64,000 nucleotides of DNA from Pandoraea captiosa (GCF_902459775.1 NZ_CABPSQ010000016.1:1-64000); one strand, 5' to 3'; positions 8,862-20,932 are shown, numbered from the stretch's first letter. Numbers and translations are program-made. The notes: generated from the sequence alone by a model not told the origin.

Positions 8862-10523
8862 TCAGGCGGCCGCGGCAGACGCCTGCGTGGCCTTCGCGAT
8901 TTCCTGATTGCGCAGAATGAAGCGCTGGAGCTTGCCGCTCGGCGTCTTGGGCAATTCCGCGACGAATTCGATTTCACGCGGGTAGGCATGCGTTGACAAG
9001 CGGTGACGGACATGCTCCTGCAATTCACGGGCCAGCGCGTCGGTCGGGGCGAACTGTGCGTGCAGCACCACGAACGCCTTGACCAGTTCCGTGCGTTCCG
9101 GATCCGGCTTGCCTACCACCGCCGTTTCGACGACCGCCGGATGTTCGATGAGCGCGCTCTCCACGTCGAACGGGCCAATACGATAGCCCGACGAGGTGAT
9201 CACGTCGTCGTTGCGACCGACGAAGCTGATGCTGCCGTCCGCATTGCGCTCGACCGTGTCGCCGGACAGGTAGTAGTCGCCCACGAACGCGGGCGTCTCG
9301 CGTTCCCAGTAGCCCGTGAACCACATCAGCGGCGATTGCCTGCGATCCAGCGCGAGGACGCCGGGCACGCCCACAGGGCACTCGCGTCCCTCGTCATCGA
9401 GCACCACGACGCGGTGCCCGGGCGATGCAAAGCCCGCTGCCCCGGATTGCACCGGATGGGCCAGTGCATGGTGATTGCACACGACCATGCCGAGCTCCGT
9501 CTGTCCGTAATGGTCGTGAATGGTCACGTCGAGGTGCTCCGCGAACCAGCGAATGACCTCGGGGTTGAGGGGCTCGCCTGCGCTGGACACTGCGCGCAGT
9601 TGGCCCTTGACCGGGGCAGCCGCTTTTTCGCCACCGGCGATCAGTAGTCGGAACGCCGTGGGAGAACCGGCAAGGTTGGTGATGCCGAGCTTGTTGACGA
9701 TGCGATACGTGCTCTCGACGGTGAAAGGGCCGTCGTAGAACGTGGTGGGCGTACCTGTCGCGAGCGGGCCCGTGACGGCGTAGTAGAGCCCGTACGCCCA
9801 GCCGGGATCGGCGATGTTCCAGAAGGTATCGGTCGGGCGCAGATCGACGGCGTCGCGCATATAGCCCACGAACGCGAGAATGGCGCGCAGCGGCACCATG
9901 ACCGGTTTGGCCGCGCCGGTGGTGCCCGAGGTAAACATCATCATGAAGGGGTCGTCGCCACGACGCATGACCGGCTCGAACGTGGCAGCGTGCTGCTCGA
10001 CCTCATGCCAGAAGCTGAAGTCGCCGCGTTCCACGCCCTGACCGCGTGCACCGCTGACGGTGACCACCGGCGGGCAGTTCGCAACTTCATGCAGCTTGCT
10101 GCGATTCGCGGCGTCCGTGACGACCAGCTTGCTTTGCGCGCTATGCAGCCGGTGTTCGATGGCCTTGGGCCCGAACGCCGTGAAGAGCGGCTGATACACG
10201 GCGCCGGCGCGCCATGTGCCAAGAATCGTCACGAGAAGTTCGGGCGTGCGCGGCAACAGGCCGCTGACGCGGTCGCCCGGCTGCACACCCTGTTCGCGCA
10301 GGAAGTTGGCGAAGCGGGCGGAAAGCGTTTGCAGTTGCTTGAACGTCCACGTCTGGCTCGTGCCGTCCTTGCCTTCCCAGAAGAGCGCGATGCGCCCGGG
10401 AAGGGCGTGCCGGTCGCAACATTCGACGCAGGCGTTCATTGCGTCGAGATCGCCATCGAGCGTGGCGCGTACCGTGGCGTCGAGGTCGAACGCATCATAG
10501 GCCTGAGCGTAATCCGCAGTCAT
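8862..10523 (-). CDS. AMP-forming acyl-CoA synthetase (short/medium-chain, ACSM-like)
   Basis: 553 residues of the adenylate-forming superfamily. MFTSGTTGAAKP is the ATP-phosphate loop near residue 190. YGQTELG is the adenine motif near residue 340. SGDTVER, with D as the ribose ligand, and GRNDDVITSSGYRIGP form the hinge. PKTPSGKLQR near residue 530 carries the catalytic lysine of the C-terminal lid. It converts a carboxylic acid, ATP and CoA to acyl-CoA, AMP and pyrophosphate. The layout matches butyryl/isobutyryl-type synthetases more than acetate enzymes. Together with the SDR gene 96 bases away it likely activates the substrate of this catabolic set. Confidence 0.88.
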   Translation of the reverse strand: MTADYAQAYDAFDLDATVRATLDGDLDAMNACVECCDRHALPGRIALFWEGKDGTSQTWTFKQLQTLSARFANFLREQGVQPGDRVSGLLPRTPELLVTILGTWRAGAVYQPLFTAFGPKAIEHRLHSAQSKLVVTDAANRSKLHEVANCPPVVTVSGARGQGVERGDFSFWHEVEQHAATFEPVMRRGDDPFMMMFTSGTTGAAKPVMVPLRAILAFVGYMRDAVDLRPTDTFWNIADPGWAYGLYYAVTGPLATGTPTTFYDGPFTVESTYRIVNKLGITNLAGSPTAFRLLIAGGEKAAAPVKGQLRAVSSAGEPLNPEVIRWFAEHLDVTIHDHYGQTELGMVVCNHHALAHPVQSGAAGFASPGHRVVVLDDEGRECPVGVPGVLALDRRQSPLMWFTGYWERETPAFVGDYYLSGDTVERNADGSISFVGRNDDVITSSGYRIGPFDVESALIEHPAVVETAVVGKPDPERTELVKAFVVLHAQFAPTDALARELQEHVRHRLSTHAYPREIEFVAELPKTPSGKLQRFILRNQEIAKATQASAAAA

Positions 10524-10999
10524 GGGTTGTCTCCTGTTGTCGGAAGCCGGCCGGCGGGGGGCGCCGAGGATGCAAGACCCCGGCGCGCATGACCGCCCGC
10601 CCGTGGCGCCGTCTCTGGACCGGAAATGGGCGCGACGCTCGTGGGCGTTGGTGAAGTCGATCCTAATGGGTTGCGCTCACGGCAGGCAATGGCTAAACGG
10701 GTCAGAGTGCGTGAGGGATTTATCCACTCCGCAATCAGGGGGATTGCGCGGCGCAGCAAAGATCGCGGGGCACGGCAGCGCACGACGCCTCGGCAGATGG
10801 CCACGCTGCAAGGGTTTTTCCTGATCGGAATACGGAAGATTCCGATGGCAATTCCGCTCAGCCAATTTGCCGTTTTTGGCTATGGTGCCAAGGCCGCGGG
10901 ATGCCTACACTGGCTCCATCGACAAGGCGCAGGCGTCGACAATGGATTCGACGTGATGTCGATTACCTTCCGAACAGGCCGTGGCGCAGGAGACAGAAC
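10524..10999. other. Divergent control region between acyl-CoA synthetase and acyl-CoA dehydrogenase
   Basis: A 476-base gap between divergently transcribed genes. It holds one clear dyad at 10824-10846 and no supported coding sequence. No near-consensus promoter could be picked with confidence. Confidence 0.45.
10824..10846. promoter_or_regulatory. Candidate operator dyad in the divergent acyl-CoA region
   Basis: ATCGGAAT (10824-10831) and ATTCCGAT (10839-10846) are perfect inverted repeats with a 7-base spacer. The AraC-type regulator of this cluster, or an unlinked one, could bind here. Confidence 0.4.
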
Positions 11000-12133
11000 A
11001 TGGATTTTTTCACTGAAGACCAACGCATGATTCGCGATATGGCGCGTGCGTTTTCCAGCGAGCAACTCGCACCGAACGCTGCACAGTGGGACAAGGACTG
11101 CGCGTTGCCTGACACGATGGTGGCGCAAATGGGAGAGCTGGGTTTGCTCGGCATGATGGTGCCCGAGCAATACGGCGGGTCATACACGGACTACACGGCG
11201 TATGCGCTGGCCATGGAGGAGATTGCGACCGGTTGTGCCTCGACCGCGACGATGATGTCCGTCCATAACTCGGTTGGCTGTGCGCCGATTCTGAAATTCG
11301 GCACCGACGCTCAGCGCGAGCGCTGGCTACCGGATCTGGCGGCCGGCAAGAAGATCGGTGCGTTCTGTCTGACGGAGCCTCAGGCCGGGTCCGAGGCCAA
11401 CAACCTGCGAACGCGCGCCGAGCGTCGGGGCGACAAATGGGTGCTCAACGGCAGCAAGCAGTTCGTGACGAACGGCAAGCGTGCAGCAGTGGCGATCGTG
11501 TTCGCCGTCACGGACCCCGCGGCGGGCAAGCGTGGCATTTCGGCGTTCATCGTGCCAACGGACACGCCGGGGTTTGAAGTCGGTCATCCCGAGCACAAGC
11601 TGGGTATTCGCGCGTCCGATACGTGTCCGATCACGCTCGTGGACTGCGAAGTCGGCGATGACGCCATGCTCGGCGAGCCGGGGCAGGGGTTGAAGATCGC
11701 GCTGTCCAACCTGGAAGGTGGCCGCATCGGCATCGCTGCGCTGGCGCTCGGTATTGCGCGCGCGGCATTCGAAGCGGCGCTTCAATATGCGAACGAGCGT
11801 CAGCAGTTCGGCAAGCCGATTCGGGAGCATCAAAGTATCGCGAACATGCTGGCCGACATGACCACACGGATCAACGCGGCGCGCTTTCTGATTCTGCACG
11901 CGGCGGCGCTGCGCACGCAGGGGCTGCCGTGTCTGTCAGAGGCGTCGCAGGCAAAGCTCTTTGCCTCCGAACTTGCCGAGTGGGTATGCACCCATGCGAT
12001 CCAGATTCACGGCGGCTACGGGTATCTCGAGGACTACCCGGTGGAGCGCTACTACCGCGACGCCCGCATCACGCAAATCTACGAGGGCACCAGCGAGATT
12101 CAGCGTCAGGTCATCGCCCGTGCGCTCGACTGA
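11000..12133 (+). CDS. Acyl-CoA dehydrogenase, short/branched-chain type
   Basis: 377 residues from the ATG at 11000, preceded by GCAGGAGAC. It is full length for the family: N-terminal helical domain, middle beta domain with [17 protein letters not shown] contacting FAD and substrate, and C-terminal helical domain. [18 protein letters not shown] at the end carries the catalytic base Glu362. The sequence has the character of isobutyryl- or 2-methylbutyryl-CoA dehydrogenases. The enzyme forms a trans-2,3 double bond and gives electrons to ETF. The hydratase-family gene 55 bases downstream is probably co-transcribed. Confidence 0.9.
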   Translation: MDFFTEDQRMIRDMARAFSSEQLAPNAAQWDKDCALPDTMVAQMGELGLLGMMVPEQYGGSYTDYTAYALAMEEIATGCASTATMMSVHNSVGCAPILKFGTDAQRERWLPDLAAGKKIGAFCLTEPQAGSEANNLRTRAERRGDKWVLNGSKQFVTNGKRAAVAIVFAVTDPAAGKRGISAFIVPTDTPGFEVGHPEHKLGIRASDTCPITLVDCEVGDDAMLGEPGQGLKIALSNLEGGRIGIAALALGIARAAFEAALQYANERQQFGKPIREHQSIANMLADMTTRINAARFLILHAAALRTQGLPCLSEASQAKLFASELAEWVCTHAIQIHGGYGYLEDYPVERYYRDARITQIYEGTSEIQRQVIARALD

Positions 12134-12188
12134 GGCGGCGCGGCATTGATTCCAGCATTGCGTTCCAGTATCGCGAGGAGAACGACGA

Positions 12189-13376
12189 GTGAGTTTGCAC
12201 GATAGCGTCATCGAAACGCAGGACGAAGTTCTGTTCGACGTGATCAACGGATTCGGCGTGATCACGCTCAATCGGCCGAAGGCACTCAATGCCATTACGC
12301 ATGGCATGGTGTGTGCCATGTGGGCGCAACTCAATGCGTGGAGCGATGACCCGTCGGTGCATGCCGTGTTGATCGAGGGGGCGGGGGAGAAAGCGTTCTG
12401 TGCCGGGGGCGATGTTCGCGCACTGTATGAAAGCCGGGTGAACAACGCCACCGACCATCAGGCATTCTTCGTCGACGAGTATCGCCTGGACTACCTGATC
12501 CACCGATATCCGAAGCCGTATATCGCACTGCTCGACGGTATCGTGATGGGCGGGGGCATGGGGGTGGCGCAGGGGGCGGCACTGCGCATCGTAACGGACC
12601 GCACGCGACTTGCCATGCCCGAGACCGGCATCGGGTTGTTCCCGGATGTGGGGGCCAGCTGGTTTCTCGGGCATCTCGCGCCGACGCTCGCACGCTACCT
12701 GGGACTGACCGGTGTCACGATCACTGCGGCCGATGCGCTTTACTGCGGTCTGGCCGATGTCTGGATCGAGGGGGACGCCAGTGCGCGATTGCGCGAAGTG
12801 GTGGAACGGTTCGACTGGGCGCGGCTAGCGGATGGGGCATCCGGCGCATCCGGTGTGCCCGGCGTATCGGGAGCGCCCGATGCCAGCGGCCTTCTCGACG
12901 CGCTTCTCGACGCACTGCGCGCCGCGATTCTGCCGCTGGGCCGGACATGGACGGATGCCGCCCCGCTTGCGGGCGTGAGAGGTGCGCTGGACAAACATTT
13001 CAGCGCCATCGACGTGCGGGGCGTCGTCGCGTCGCTGCGTGCGGACGTCGGCATCGCGGCCGACGCCTGGGCGAACGACACGCTGACAGCGCTGCAACAG
13101 CGCTCGCCGCTCAGTCTGTGCGTGACAGACCGGCAGTTGCAGAAGGGGCGCCGTCTGGACCTGGCCGACGCTTTCCGTATGGAGTTGGTGTTGGGTTATC
13201 ACGCATTTGCGTCGGGCGATTTTGTCGAAGGCGTGCGTGCATTGCTCATCGATAAGGACAAGCAACCACGCTGGCGATATGCGACATTGGCCGACGTGCC
13301 GACCGAGGCGGTCGATGCGTTCTTCGTCTCGCCGTGGGCCGACGGTGAGCATCCGCTGGAGGCCCTCGGGCGTTGA
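12189..13376 (+). CDS. Enoyl-CoA hydratase/isomerase family protein, 3-hydroxyisobutyryl-CoA hydrolase-like
   Basis: 395 residues from a GTG at 12189 with GAGGAGAACG just before it. The crotonase fold is shown by KAFCAGGDVRALYE (oxyanion hole, about residues 64-77) and ALLDGIVMGGGMGVAQGA. ETGIGLFPDVGASWFLG carries the Glu and Asp that mark 3-hydroxyisobutyryl-CoA hydrolases of valine breakdown. Family size (350-390) also fits this group. A Gly/Ala/Ser/Pro-rich stretch at about residues 217-235 (GASGASGVPGVSGAPDASG) looks like an inserted linker. With the acyl-CoA dehydrogenase it suggests valine/isobutyrate degradation, although the usual mmsA/mmsB genes are not in the window. Confidence 0.82.
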   Translation: MSLHDSVIETQDEVLFDVINGFGVITLNRPKALNAITHGMVCAMWAQLNAWSDDPSVHAVLIEGAGEKAFCAGGDVRALYESRVNNATDHQAFFVDEYRLDYLIHRYPKPYIALLDGIVMGGGMGVAQGAALRIVTDRTRLAMPETGIGLFPDVGASWFLGHLAPTLARYLGLTGVTITAADALYCGLADVWIEGDASARLREVVERFDWARLADGASGASGVPGVSGAPDASGLLDALLDALRAAILPLGRTWTDAAPLAGVRGALDKHFSAIDVRGVVASLRADVGIAADAWANDTLTALQQRSPLSLCVTDRQLQKGRRLDLADAFRMELVLGYHAFASGDFVEGVRALLIDKDKQPRWRYATLADVPTEAVDAFFVSPWADGEHPLEALGR

Positions 13377-13549
13377 GCATGCCGCCTCACAGCGCTGGGC
13401 AAAACCCTGCTACCCGGTTCGGCAACTCGGGCGCCGCGCCCTAGTGAGCGCTGCGCGCTCGACGCTCGACCAACGCGGCGCTTGAACTCGGCGAAACGCA
13501 TGCGACAATGCCGGTTTTGCGGGGGACCGCACAACCCGTTGGAGTCCAG

Positions 13550-14107
13550 ATGCTCGTCGAAATCGCCCGTCTGTTGCTAGACCTCGTCTTCTCGCTATTC
13601 GGCGCTTTGTTGCTATTACGTGTGTGGATGCAGGCAACACGACTGCCCCCGCGTAACCCGCTCTCACAAGGCGTATTTCAATTCACCAACTGGATTGTGT
13701 TGCCGCTGCGGCGCGTCGTGCCCGGCGTCGGTGGTATCGACTGGGCGTGCGTGATCGGCGCATGGCTGGCCGCCATTGCGTACCTTGTGCTGATCACTGC
13801 GGTGGTGGGGGTGTCGCCGGTCTCGGTGTTCCCGAGAGGCTTGCTCGTGGCGCTGGTGCTCGTCGCCAAGTGGGGGGCGAATCTGGTGATGTGGCTCACG
13901 CTGCTAATGGCCGTGCTGTCGTGGGTGAATCCCCGTGCGACTGCCATGCCGATTCTCCAGCACCTGCTCGACCCGCTGCTGCGTCCCATCCGTCGCGTCA
14001 TCCCGACGGTCGGCGGCTTCGATCTGTCGCCGCTTGGGCTGTTCCTGCTCATGCAGATTCTGCTGATCGTGCTCGCACGTCTGAGCCTGTTCTTCGCCAC
14101 CCTTTGA
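13550..14107 (+). CDS. YggT family membrane protein
   Basis: 185 residues from the ATG at 13550 (MLVEIARLLLDLVFSLFG). It contains two copies of the YGGT domain, each with two membrane helices and a conserved NP..PLR/FTNWIVLPLRRVVPG type motif (about residues 43-66 and again at LDPLLRPIRRVIPTVGGFDLSP). Family members are inner-membrane proteins linked to osmotic or potassium stress and, in Gram-positives, to cell-division genes. The precise role is not established. No operon partner is obvious. Confidence 0.85.
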   Translation: MLVEIARLLLDLVFSLFGALLLLRVWMQATRLPPRNPLSQGVFQFTNWIVLPLRRVVPGVGGIDWACVIGAWLAAIAYLVLITAVVGVSPVSVFPRGLLVALVLVAKWGANLVMWLTLLMAVLSWVNPRATAMPILQHLLDPLLRPIRRVIPTVGGFDLSPLGLFLLMQILLIVLARLSLFFATL

Positions 14108-14216
14108 TGATGCCTGGGCAGGTGGCGATGCTGCCTGCCAAACGCCAACGCGTTCTTTGACGCAATTCGGCGGCCCGCAAACGCCACCAAGGCCGCAATG
14201 GCCTCTCCGATTTCAC

Positions 14217-14260
14217 GTCGCGCTCAAGTCGCGCTCACGTCGCGCTCAAGTCGGTCTCAG
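14217..14260. repeat. Four 11-bp tandem repeats (GTCGCGCTCAA-like)
   Basis: Units at 14217-14227, 14228-14238, 14239-14249 and a diverged one at 14250-14260. They lie between the YggT gene and the convergent small gene. Confidence 0.7.
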
Positions 14261-14300
14261 ACCCTTCTCGCGTCAACGTGACGCTCTCGTCACCTCGACG

Positions 14301-14567
14301 TCACGTCCCCGCGCTCTTGGCGGGCGCCAGCGACAGACGTGGGGCTTCCGCAGGCTCGATGCCTGAGCGCGACAATCCCAACCGTTGCAAGACACGGTGA
14401 CCGTCTTCGGTCACGCTCACTTTCGTTTGTCCTTCGGCCACGGCGACCTGCACCAGACGGGCCTGCTCCAGTGCAGCGAGATCGGGCGATTCGAGCGCAT
14501 CGGCGTCGATCGGTCCAAGGGATGCGGCCGCCAGCAGCAGCGTGGCGATTTCATGCGGGCTCAGCAT
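14301..14567 (-). CDS. Small hypothetical protein, 88 residues
   Basis: The start is the ATG at 14567, placed seven bases after an AAGGAG ribosome site; the in-frame ATG at 14573 is too close to it. The protein (MLSPHEIATLLLAAASLGPI...) has a helical N-terminal half and a middle segment TKVSVTEDGHRVLQRLGL. This resembles a small winged-helix fold (helix-helix-beta), but I cannot name a family. The C-terminus is disordered and Ala/Pro-rich. Good translation signal and codon use support a real gene. Confidence 0.6.
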   Translation of the reverse strand: MLSPHEIATLLLAAASLGPIDADALESPDLAALEQARLVQVAVAEGQTKVSVTEDGHRVLQRLGLSRSGIEPAEAPRLSLAPAKSAGT

Positions 14568-14992
14568 GGTCATGCTCCTTGAGGCGAATAGTGTTCACGG
14601 CGACATCGTCAGCGTAATGGGCAGATGTAAGCCCGTGACTACGCCATGTTTACTGCACGTTACGACTCGCCTCCGACCAAGCCTCCCCAGGCGGTCCTTC
14701 GACTGTCCTGTCTCTGTTGGCTGACATCAACATCCACCGGGCCGTGAAACCGTACTTCAGCGTCGGATCGCAAAGCGTCCGGCAAGTTCGTGCATTCGGG
14801 TTTCCCCTAGTATGCCCGCTTTTCGCGTATAGCGGTGACCTATCCCCCTTGTTTTGACAGGGTTTGCGGGGGTGTGGCGGGCATGTGGCGTCATCGAGTG
14901 GACCGTCTGTCGTCATTTGAACTATTTTTTTTCTTTTGACGGGGTGCTGATGAAAATATACTTTCCTTCACTCTGAAGGATCGCTGCTACTC
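14568..14992. other. Upstream region of the RpiR-type regulator gene
   Basis: 425 bases without a protein gene. The last 70 bases are AT-rich and contain a promoter-like pair and a short dyad; the rest shows nothing I can interpret. Confidence 0.45.
14936..14980 (+). promoter_or_regulatory. Promoter and operator-like dyad of the RpiR-headed operon
   Basis: TTGACG (14936-14941) and TATACT (14957-14962) are separated by 15 bases, shorter than ideal. Directly after the -10, TCCTTCA (14964-14970) and TGAAGGA (14974-14980) form a 7-bp inverted repeat. That position would allow repression, plausibly by the RpiR protein itself. Confidence 0.45.
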
Positions 14993-16141
14993 ATGATTGA
15001 CGCCGACTCGTTGCCCGCCGACTTGCCGCTCACCGAGCGGATCGTGCGCGCCATGCCCGAACTGACGCCCGCGCAACAGCGCATGGCGGCGTTCGTGCTC
15101 GACAACACGTTCCGCGCGGCAACCATGCGAATCGACGAATTCGCCGATGCGGTCGGTGTCTCGCTCGCTACGGTGAATCGTTTTGCGCGAGCGCTTGGCT
15201 TCGACGGCTATCCGCAGTGTCGCGCCGCCATGGTGCGCGGCTATGAAGCGACACTCGCGCCGATCGAAAGCCTGCGCACGAGCAAGGCGCAGGCAAGCGC
15301 GAGTGCCGATGTGATGGCCGCGTCGCTCTCGCAGGCCATCGAGAACCTGGAATGGACGCGCCGCGCCCTTGACGCCGGCACCTGCGAGCGCGCCGTCGAA
15401 TCGATCTTGCAGGCGCATCGCATTTACGTTCTGGGGCTCGGCGCAAGCGGCTACCTCGCGGGTCTGTTGCATCACGGTCTCGATCCGTATTGCGAGAACG
15501 TGCAATCGGTCGTCGGTGCAGGCGGATCGACGCACGCTGCACGTCAGCTTTTCAAATTGCGCGAGGGCGATCTGGTGATCGCGCTCGGTTTCCCGCGTTA
15601 TGTCTCTGACACCGTGACGCTGTGCCGACGCCTGCGCGGGCGCGGCGTCTCGGTGATGGTGCTGACCGACAGCCCCACATCGCCGCTCGCGCCGTTGGGG
15701 GATATCGTGATTTTCGTGCGTAGCAAGCCGCGTTTGTCGAGCAACTCCGAAGCGAGTGTGCTGGCCATGATCGACGCGATTTGCGACGCCGTCGCGCAAC
15801 GCGCCAAGCACGCGGTCGATCGCGCCACCGAATTGACGGACTTCCTGCTGCCGTGGCTCGATTCGGCATCGCTGAACGCCACGGGCACGCCGAACGCGCC
15901 GGCCAATGCGGTCGCGTCGGGGCGCGTCGGCACCTCACCACGCAGCGCCGCTTCGGCGGCGGCCAGTGCCACGGCAACGGCGCTCTCGAACGCGGCCGCC
16001 GCCGCGACGACCGTCACGCAAAGCCTCCCGAATCCGGCCCATCAGGCCACACCCCGTCATGCTTCCGGCGCGTCGTCAGGCGCGTCATCAGGCGCGACGG
16101 CCGGGGCGACGGCCCCGGACAGAAAGGACAACGCATCATGA
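14993..16141 (+). CDS. MurR/RpiR-family transcriptional regulator with a long disordered tail
   Basis: 382 residues. The N-terminal HTH_6 domain (about 10-90) includes LTPAQQRMAAFVLDN and DEFADAVGVSLATVNRFARALGFDGYP. A SIS phosphosugar-binding domain spans about 130-270 (YVLGLGASGYLAGLLHHGL, FPRYVSDTV, VMVLTDS). The family usually ends near residue 290. Here about 90 extra residues rich in Ala, Ser and Thr follow, ending in repeats of SGASSGA. It overlaps the isoaspartyl peptidase gene by four bases (ATGA), so it is the first gene of a peptide-use operon and probably its regulator. Confidence 0.88.
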   Translation: MIDADSLPADLPLTERIVRAMPELTPAQQRMAAFVLDNTFRAATMRIDEFADAVGVSLATVNRFARALGFDGYPQCRAAMVRGYEATLAPIESLRTSKAQASASADVMAASLSQAIENLEWTRRALDAGTCERAVESILQAHRIYVLGLGASGYLAGLLHHGLDPYCENVQSVVGAGGSTHAARQLFKLREGDLVIALGFPRYVSDTVTLCRRLRGRGVSVMVLTDSPTSPLAPLGDIVIFVRSKPRLSSNSEASVLAMIDAICDAVAQRAKHAVDRATELTDFLLPWLDSASLNATGTPNAPANAVASGRVGTSPRSAASAAASATATALSNAAAAATTVTQSLPNPAHQATPRHASGASSGASSGATAGATAPDRKDNAS

Positions 16142-17094
16142 GCCACGCCCAACGTGCGGTCATCGCCATTCACGGCGGTGCCGGAACGATCAGCCGCGAC
16201 ACGTCGCCCGAAGAACTCAAGGCGTATCACGAGGCATTGGCCGATGTGCTGCGCGCCGGTCAGGCCGTGCTGGCCGCCGGTGGTTCGGCGCTCGACGCCG
16301 TGACCGAAGCCGTGCGTCACCTCGAAGACTGCCCTCGCTTTAACGCGGGGCGCGGCGCCGTCTTCACGCATGAAGGCACGCATGAGCTCGATGCCGCCAT
16401 CATGAACGGGAGCACGCTCGATGCGGGCGCGATCGCCTGTGTGCATCGTGTGCGCAATCCGATCCTGGCGGCCCGTCTGGTGCTCGAGCGCAGCCCGCAC
16501 GTCTTGCTCGTCGGGGACGGCGCGGAAGCCTTCGCCGCCGAGAACGGTGCGGCGCTGGTCGATCCGGAATATTTTTTCACCGAAGCGCGTTATGCCCAGT
16601 TGCAGCGCGCGCTTGCGAGCGCGGCCGTCTCGCTCGATCACGATATGCCGCTCAGGAAGGAGCCGATCGATCCGGACACCAAGTTCGGCACGGTAGGCGC
16701 GGTTGCCTGCGACATGCAGGGTCACGTGGCCGCCGCGACGTCGACGGGCGGGATGACGAACAAGGCCGTCGGTCGCGTTGGCGACTCTCCTCTGATCGGC
16801 GCCGGTTGCTACGCAAACGATGCGACAGCGGCGGTCTCGGCCACAGGCACGGGCGAGGCGTTCATTCGTGCGGTCGCCTGCTACGAGGTCGGCGCACTCA
16901 TGGCGTATGCCGGACTATCGCTCCATGACGCGGCCGAACGCGTAATTCGAGAGCGTCTGCCGCGCGTGAACGGCCGGGGCGGGCTGATCGCGGTCGACGC
17001 GCAGGGTAACGTGGCGCTCCCGTTCAATACCGAAGGGATGTATCGCGGCGTGGCCCGCGTGGGTGAAACGCCGGTGACGGCCATTCACGAATAA
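16138..17094 (+). CDS. iaaA: Isoaspartyl peptidase / L-asparaginase (Ntn-hydrolase)
   Basis: 318 residues; the ATG overlaps the regulator stop. It is a plant-type asparaginase: IHGGAG near residue 11, RFNAGRGAVFT near 67, and the autoproteolysis site GTVGAVA where Thr185 becomes the nucleophile of the beta subunit (E. coli IaaA uses Thr179). STGGMTNK and GTGEAFIR line the active site. It removes isoaspartyl residues from the N-terminus of small peptides and hydrolyses asparagine. In E. coli iaaA also sits directly before gsiABCD, as here, which supports import of the substrate by the next genes. Confidence 0.92.
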   Translation: MSHAQRAVIAIHGGAGTISRDTSPEELKAYHEALADVLRAGQAVLAAGGSALDAVTEAVRHLEDCPRFNAGRGAVFTHEGTHELDAAIMNGSTLDAGAIACVHRVRNPILAARLVLERSPHVLLVGDGAEAFAAENGAALVDPEYFFTEARYAQLQRALASAAVSLDHDMPLRKEPIDPDTKFGTVGAVACDMQGHVAAATSTGGMTNKAVGRVGDSPLIGAGCYANDATAAVSATGTGEAFIRAVACYEVGALMAYAGLSLHDAAERVIRERLPRVNGRGGLIAVDAQGNVALPFNTEGMYRGVARVGETPVTAIHE

Positions 17095-17235
17095 TCGAGA
17101 TGGAAAGCCCCGCTCGCTCCCGTATGGACGAGCCGGTGAGCAGGCGAGCAGGAAAGGCTGGGCGGCGTATGGCACCGATCACAAGGCCACCCGCCCGGTA
17201 CCGGATTGAGCCAGTGAAGATAAGCGAGGACAGGC

Positions 17236-19122
<1,887 letters not shown>

Positions 19123-19322
19123 TCGATCGCGGCACGCATGTCCCCGGGGGGACGCGTGCGCCGCGGGAGTGGGCGGTAGTTTTATGCAGTGTCAGGCAGT
19201 GACCGGAAGTTTTCAGCAGTTTTAGTCAGTTGCACGTCTTGTTGTCACCTTAATGCCCGCCAAGTGGCGCAGTCGAACGACTCGCCCGCGGCGACCCCGT
19301 CAGACCAGAAGGAGAAAGACAG

Positions 19323-20882
19323 ATGTCGAAAAACGTTTTGTTGGGCGCTCGCTGGAAAACCGCGCTCGCGTCCGTCGCCGTGGCGTCCGCCGTGTTCGGT
19401 GCCGCCCCGGCGTTCGCCGCCAAGGATGTCGTGATGGCCGTGCAGTCGACCTTCACGACGATGGATCCGTACGACGCGAACGATACGCTGTCGCAAGCCG
19501 TCGCGAAGTCGTTCTACGAAGGCATGTTCGGTTTCGACAAGGACATGAAGCTCGTGAACGTGCTCGCCGAGAGCTACACGGTCTCGCCGGACGGCCTCGT
19601 CTACACGATCAAGCTCAAATCGGGCGTGAAGTTCCAGGACGGCACGACCTTCGACGCGGCTGCGGTGAAGGCGAACTTCGATCGCGTGACGAACCCGGAG
19701 AACAAGCTCAAGCGTTACAACCTGTACAAGGAAATCGCCAAGACTGAAGTGGTCGATCCGCACACGGTGAAGTTCACGCTGAAAGAACCGTTCTCGCCGT
19801 TCATCAACACGCTGGCACACCCGTCGGCCGTGATCATCTCGCCTGAAGCGCTCAAGAAGTACGGCAAGGACATCGCGTCGCACCCGGTCGGCACCGGCCC
19901 GTTCGAGTTCGTCGAATGGAACCGTACCGATTACGTGAAGGTGAAGAAGTTCGACGGCTATTGGAAGAAGGGCTACCCGAAGGTCGACACGATCACCTTC
20001 AAGCCGGTTGTCGACAACAACACGCGCGCGGCCGTCATGCAAACGGGCGAAGCCGGTTTCGCTTTCCCGGTGCCGTATGAGCAGGCCGACGGCCTGAAGG
20101 CCAGCGGAAAGGTCGACGTGATCGCCGGCCCCTCGATCATTCAGCGCTATGTGAGCTTCAACACGAAGCAAAAGCCGTTCGACGACGTGCGCGTGCGTCA
20201 GGCCATCAACTACGCGATCAACAAGGAAGCGCTGGTGAAGGTGGCCTTCGCGGGCTACGCCATGCCGGCCGAAGGCGTGGTGCCCAAGGGCGTCGACTAC
20301 GCGGCCAAGACCGGCCCGTGGCCGTACAACCCGGCCAAGGCCAAGGAACTGCTCAAGGAAGCGGGTTACCCGAACGGTTTCGAGACGACGCTGTGGTCGG
20401 CTTACACGTACACGACGGCGCAGAAGGTGATCCAGTTCGTGCAGCAGCAACTGGCGCAGGTCGGCATCAAGGCGCAAGTGCGCGCCCTCGAAGCCGGTCA
20501 GCGCGTCGAACTGGTCGAGTCCGCACCGGACCCCGACAAGGCGCCGGTGCGCATGTACTACGTGGGCTGGTCGTCGTCGACGGGCGAAGCCGACTGGGCG
20601 CTGCGTCCGCTGCTGAGCTCGGAGTCGTTCCCGCCGAAGCTCTTCAACACCGCCTACTACAAGAACGAGGCGGTCGACGCCGACTTCACCAAGGCGCTGC
20701 AGACGACCGACCGCGCCGAGAAGACGAAGCTGTACACGGATGCACAACAGAAGATCTGGAACGATGCGCCGTGGGCCTTCCTCGTGACGGAAAAGCTGCT
20801 GTACGCCCGCAACAAGAATCTGTCGGGCGTGTACACCATGCCTGACGGTTCGTTCAACTTCACCGATATCTCGATGAAGTAA
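19323..20882 (+). CDS. gsiB: Periplasmic substrate-binding protein of the Gsi-type importer
   Basis: 519 residues of the SBP_bac_5 family. A signal peptide covers about residues 1-30 (cleavage near APAFAA) and an AGAAGGAGA ribosome site precedes the ATG at 19323. [20 protein letters not shown] opens the mature protein, and [14 protein letters not shown] plus [11 protein letters not shown] are family signatures. It captures peptides, in E. coli glutathione, in the periplasm. Codon use is strongly biased to frequent codons, consistent with high expression. A stable hairpin follows the gene, as often found between binding-protein and permease genes. Confidence 0.9.
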   Translation: MSKNVLLGARWKTALASVAVASAVFGAAPAFAAKDVVMAVQSTFTTMDPYDANDTLSQAVAKSFYEGMFGFDKDMKLVNVLAESYTVSPDGLVYTIKLKSGVKFQDGTTFDAAAVKANFDRVTNPENKLKRYNLYKEIAKTEVVDPHTVKFTLKEPFSPFINTLAHPSAVIISPEALKKYGKDIASHPVGTGPFEFVEWNRTDYVKVKKFDGYWKKGYPKVDTITFKPVVDNNTRAAVMQTGEAGFAFPVPYEQADGLKASGKVDVIAGPSIIQRYVSFNTKQKPFDDVRVRQAINYAINKEALVKVAFAGYAMPAEGVVPKGVDYAAKTGPWPYNPAKAKELLKEAGYPNGFETTLWSAYTYTTAQKVIQFVQQQLAQVGIKAQVRALEAGQRVELVESAPDPDKAPVRMYYVGWSSSTGEADWALRPLLSSESFPPKLFNTAYYKNEAVDADFTKALQTTDRAEKTKLYTDAQQKIWNDAPWAFLVTEKLLYARNKNLSGVYTMPDGSFNFTDISMK

Positions 20883-20932
20883 TCGAAGCCATCACCGGTG
20901 AAGTCGGGCGCGATGCGCTCGCGTGATGTTCC

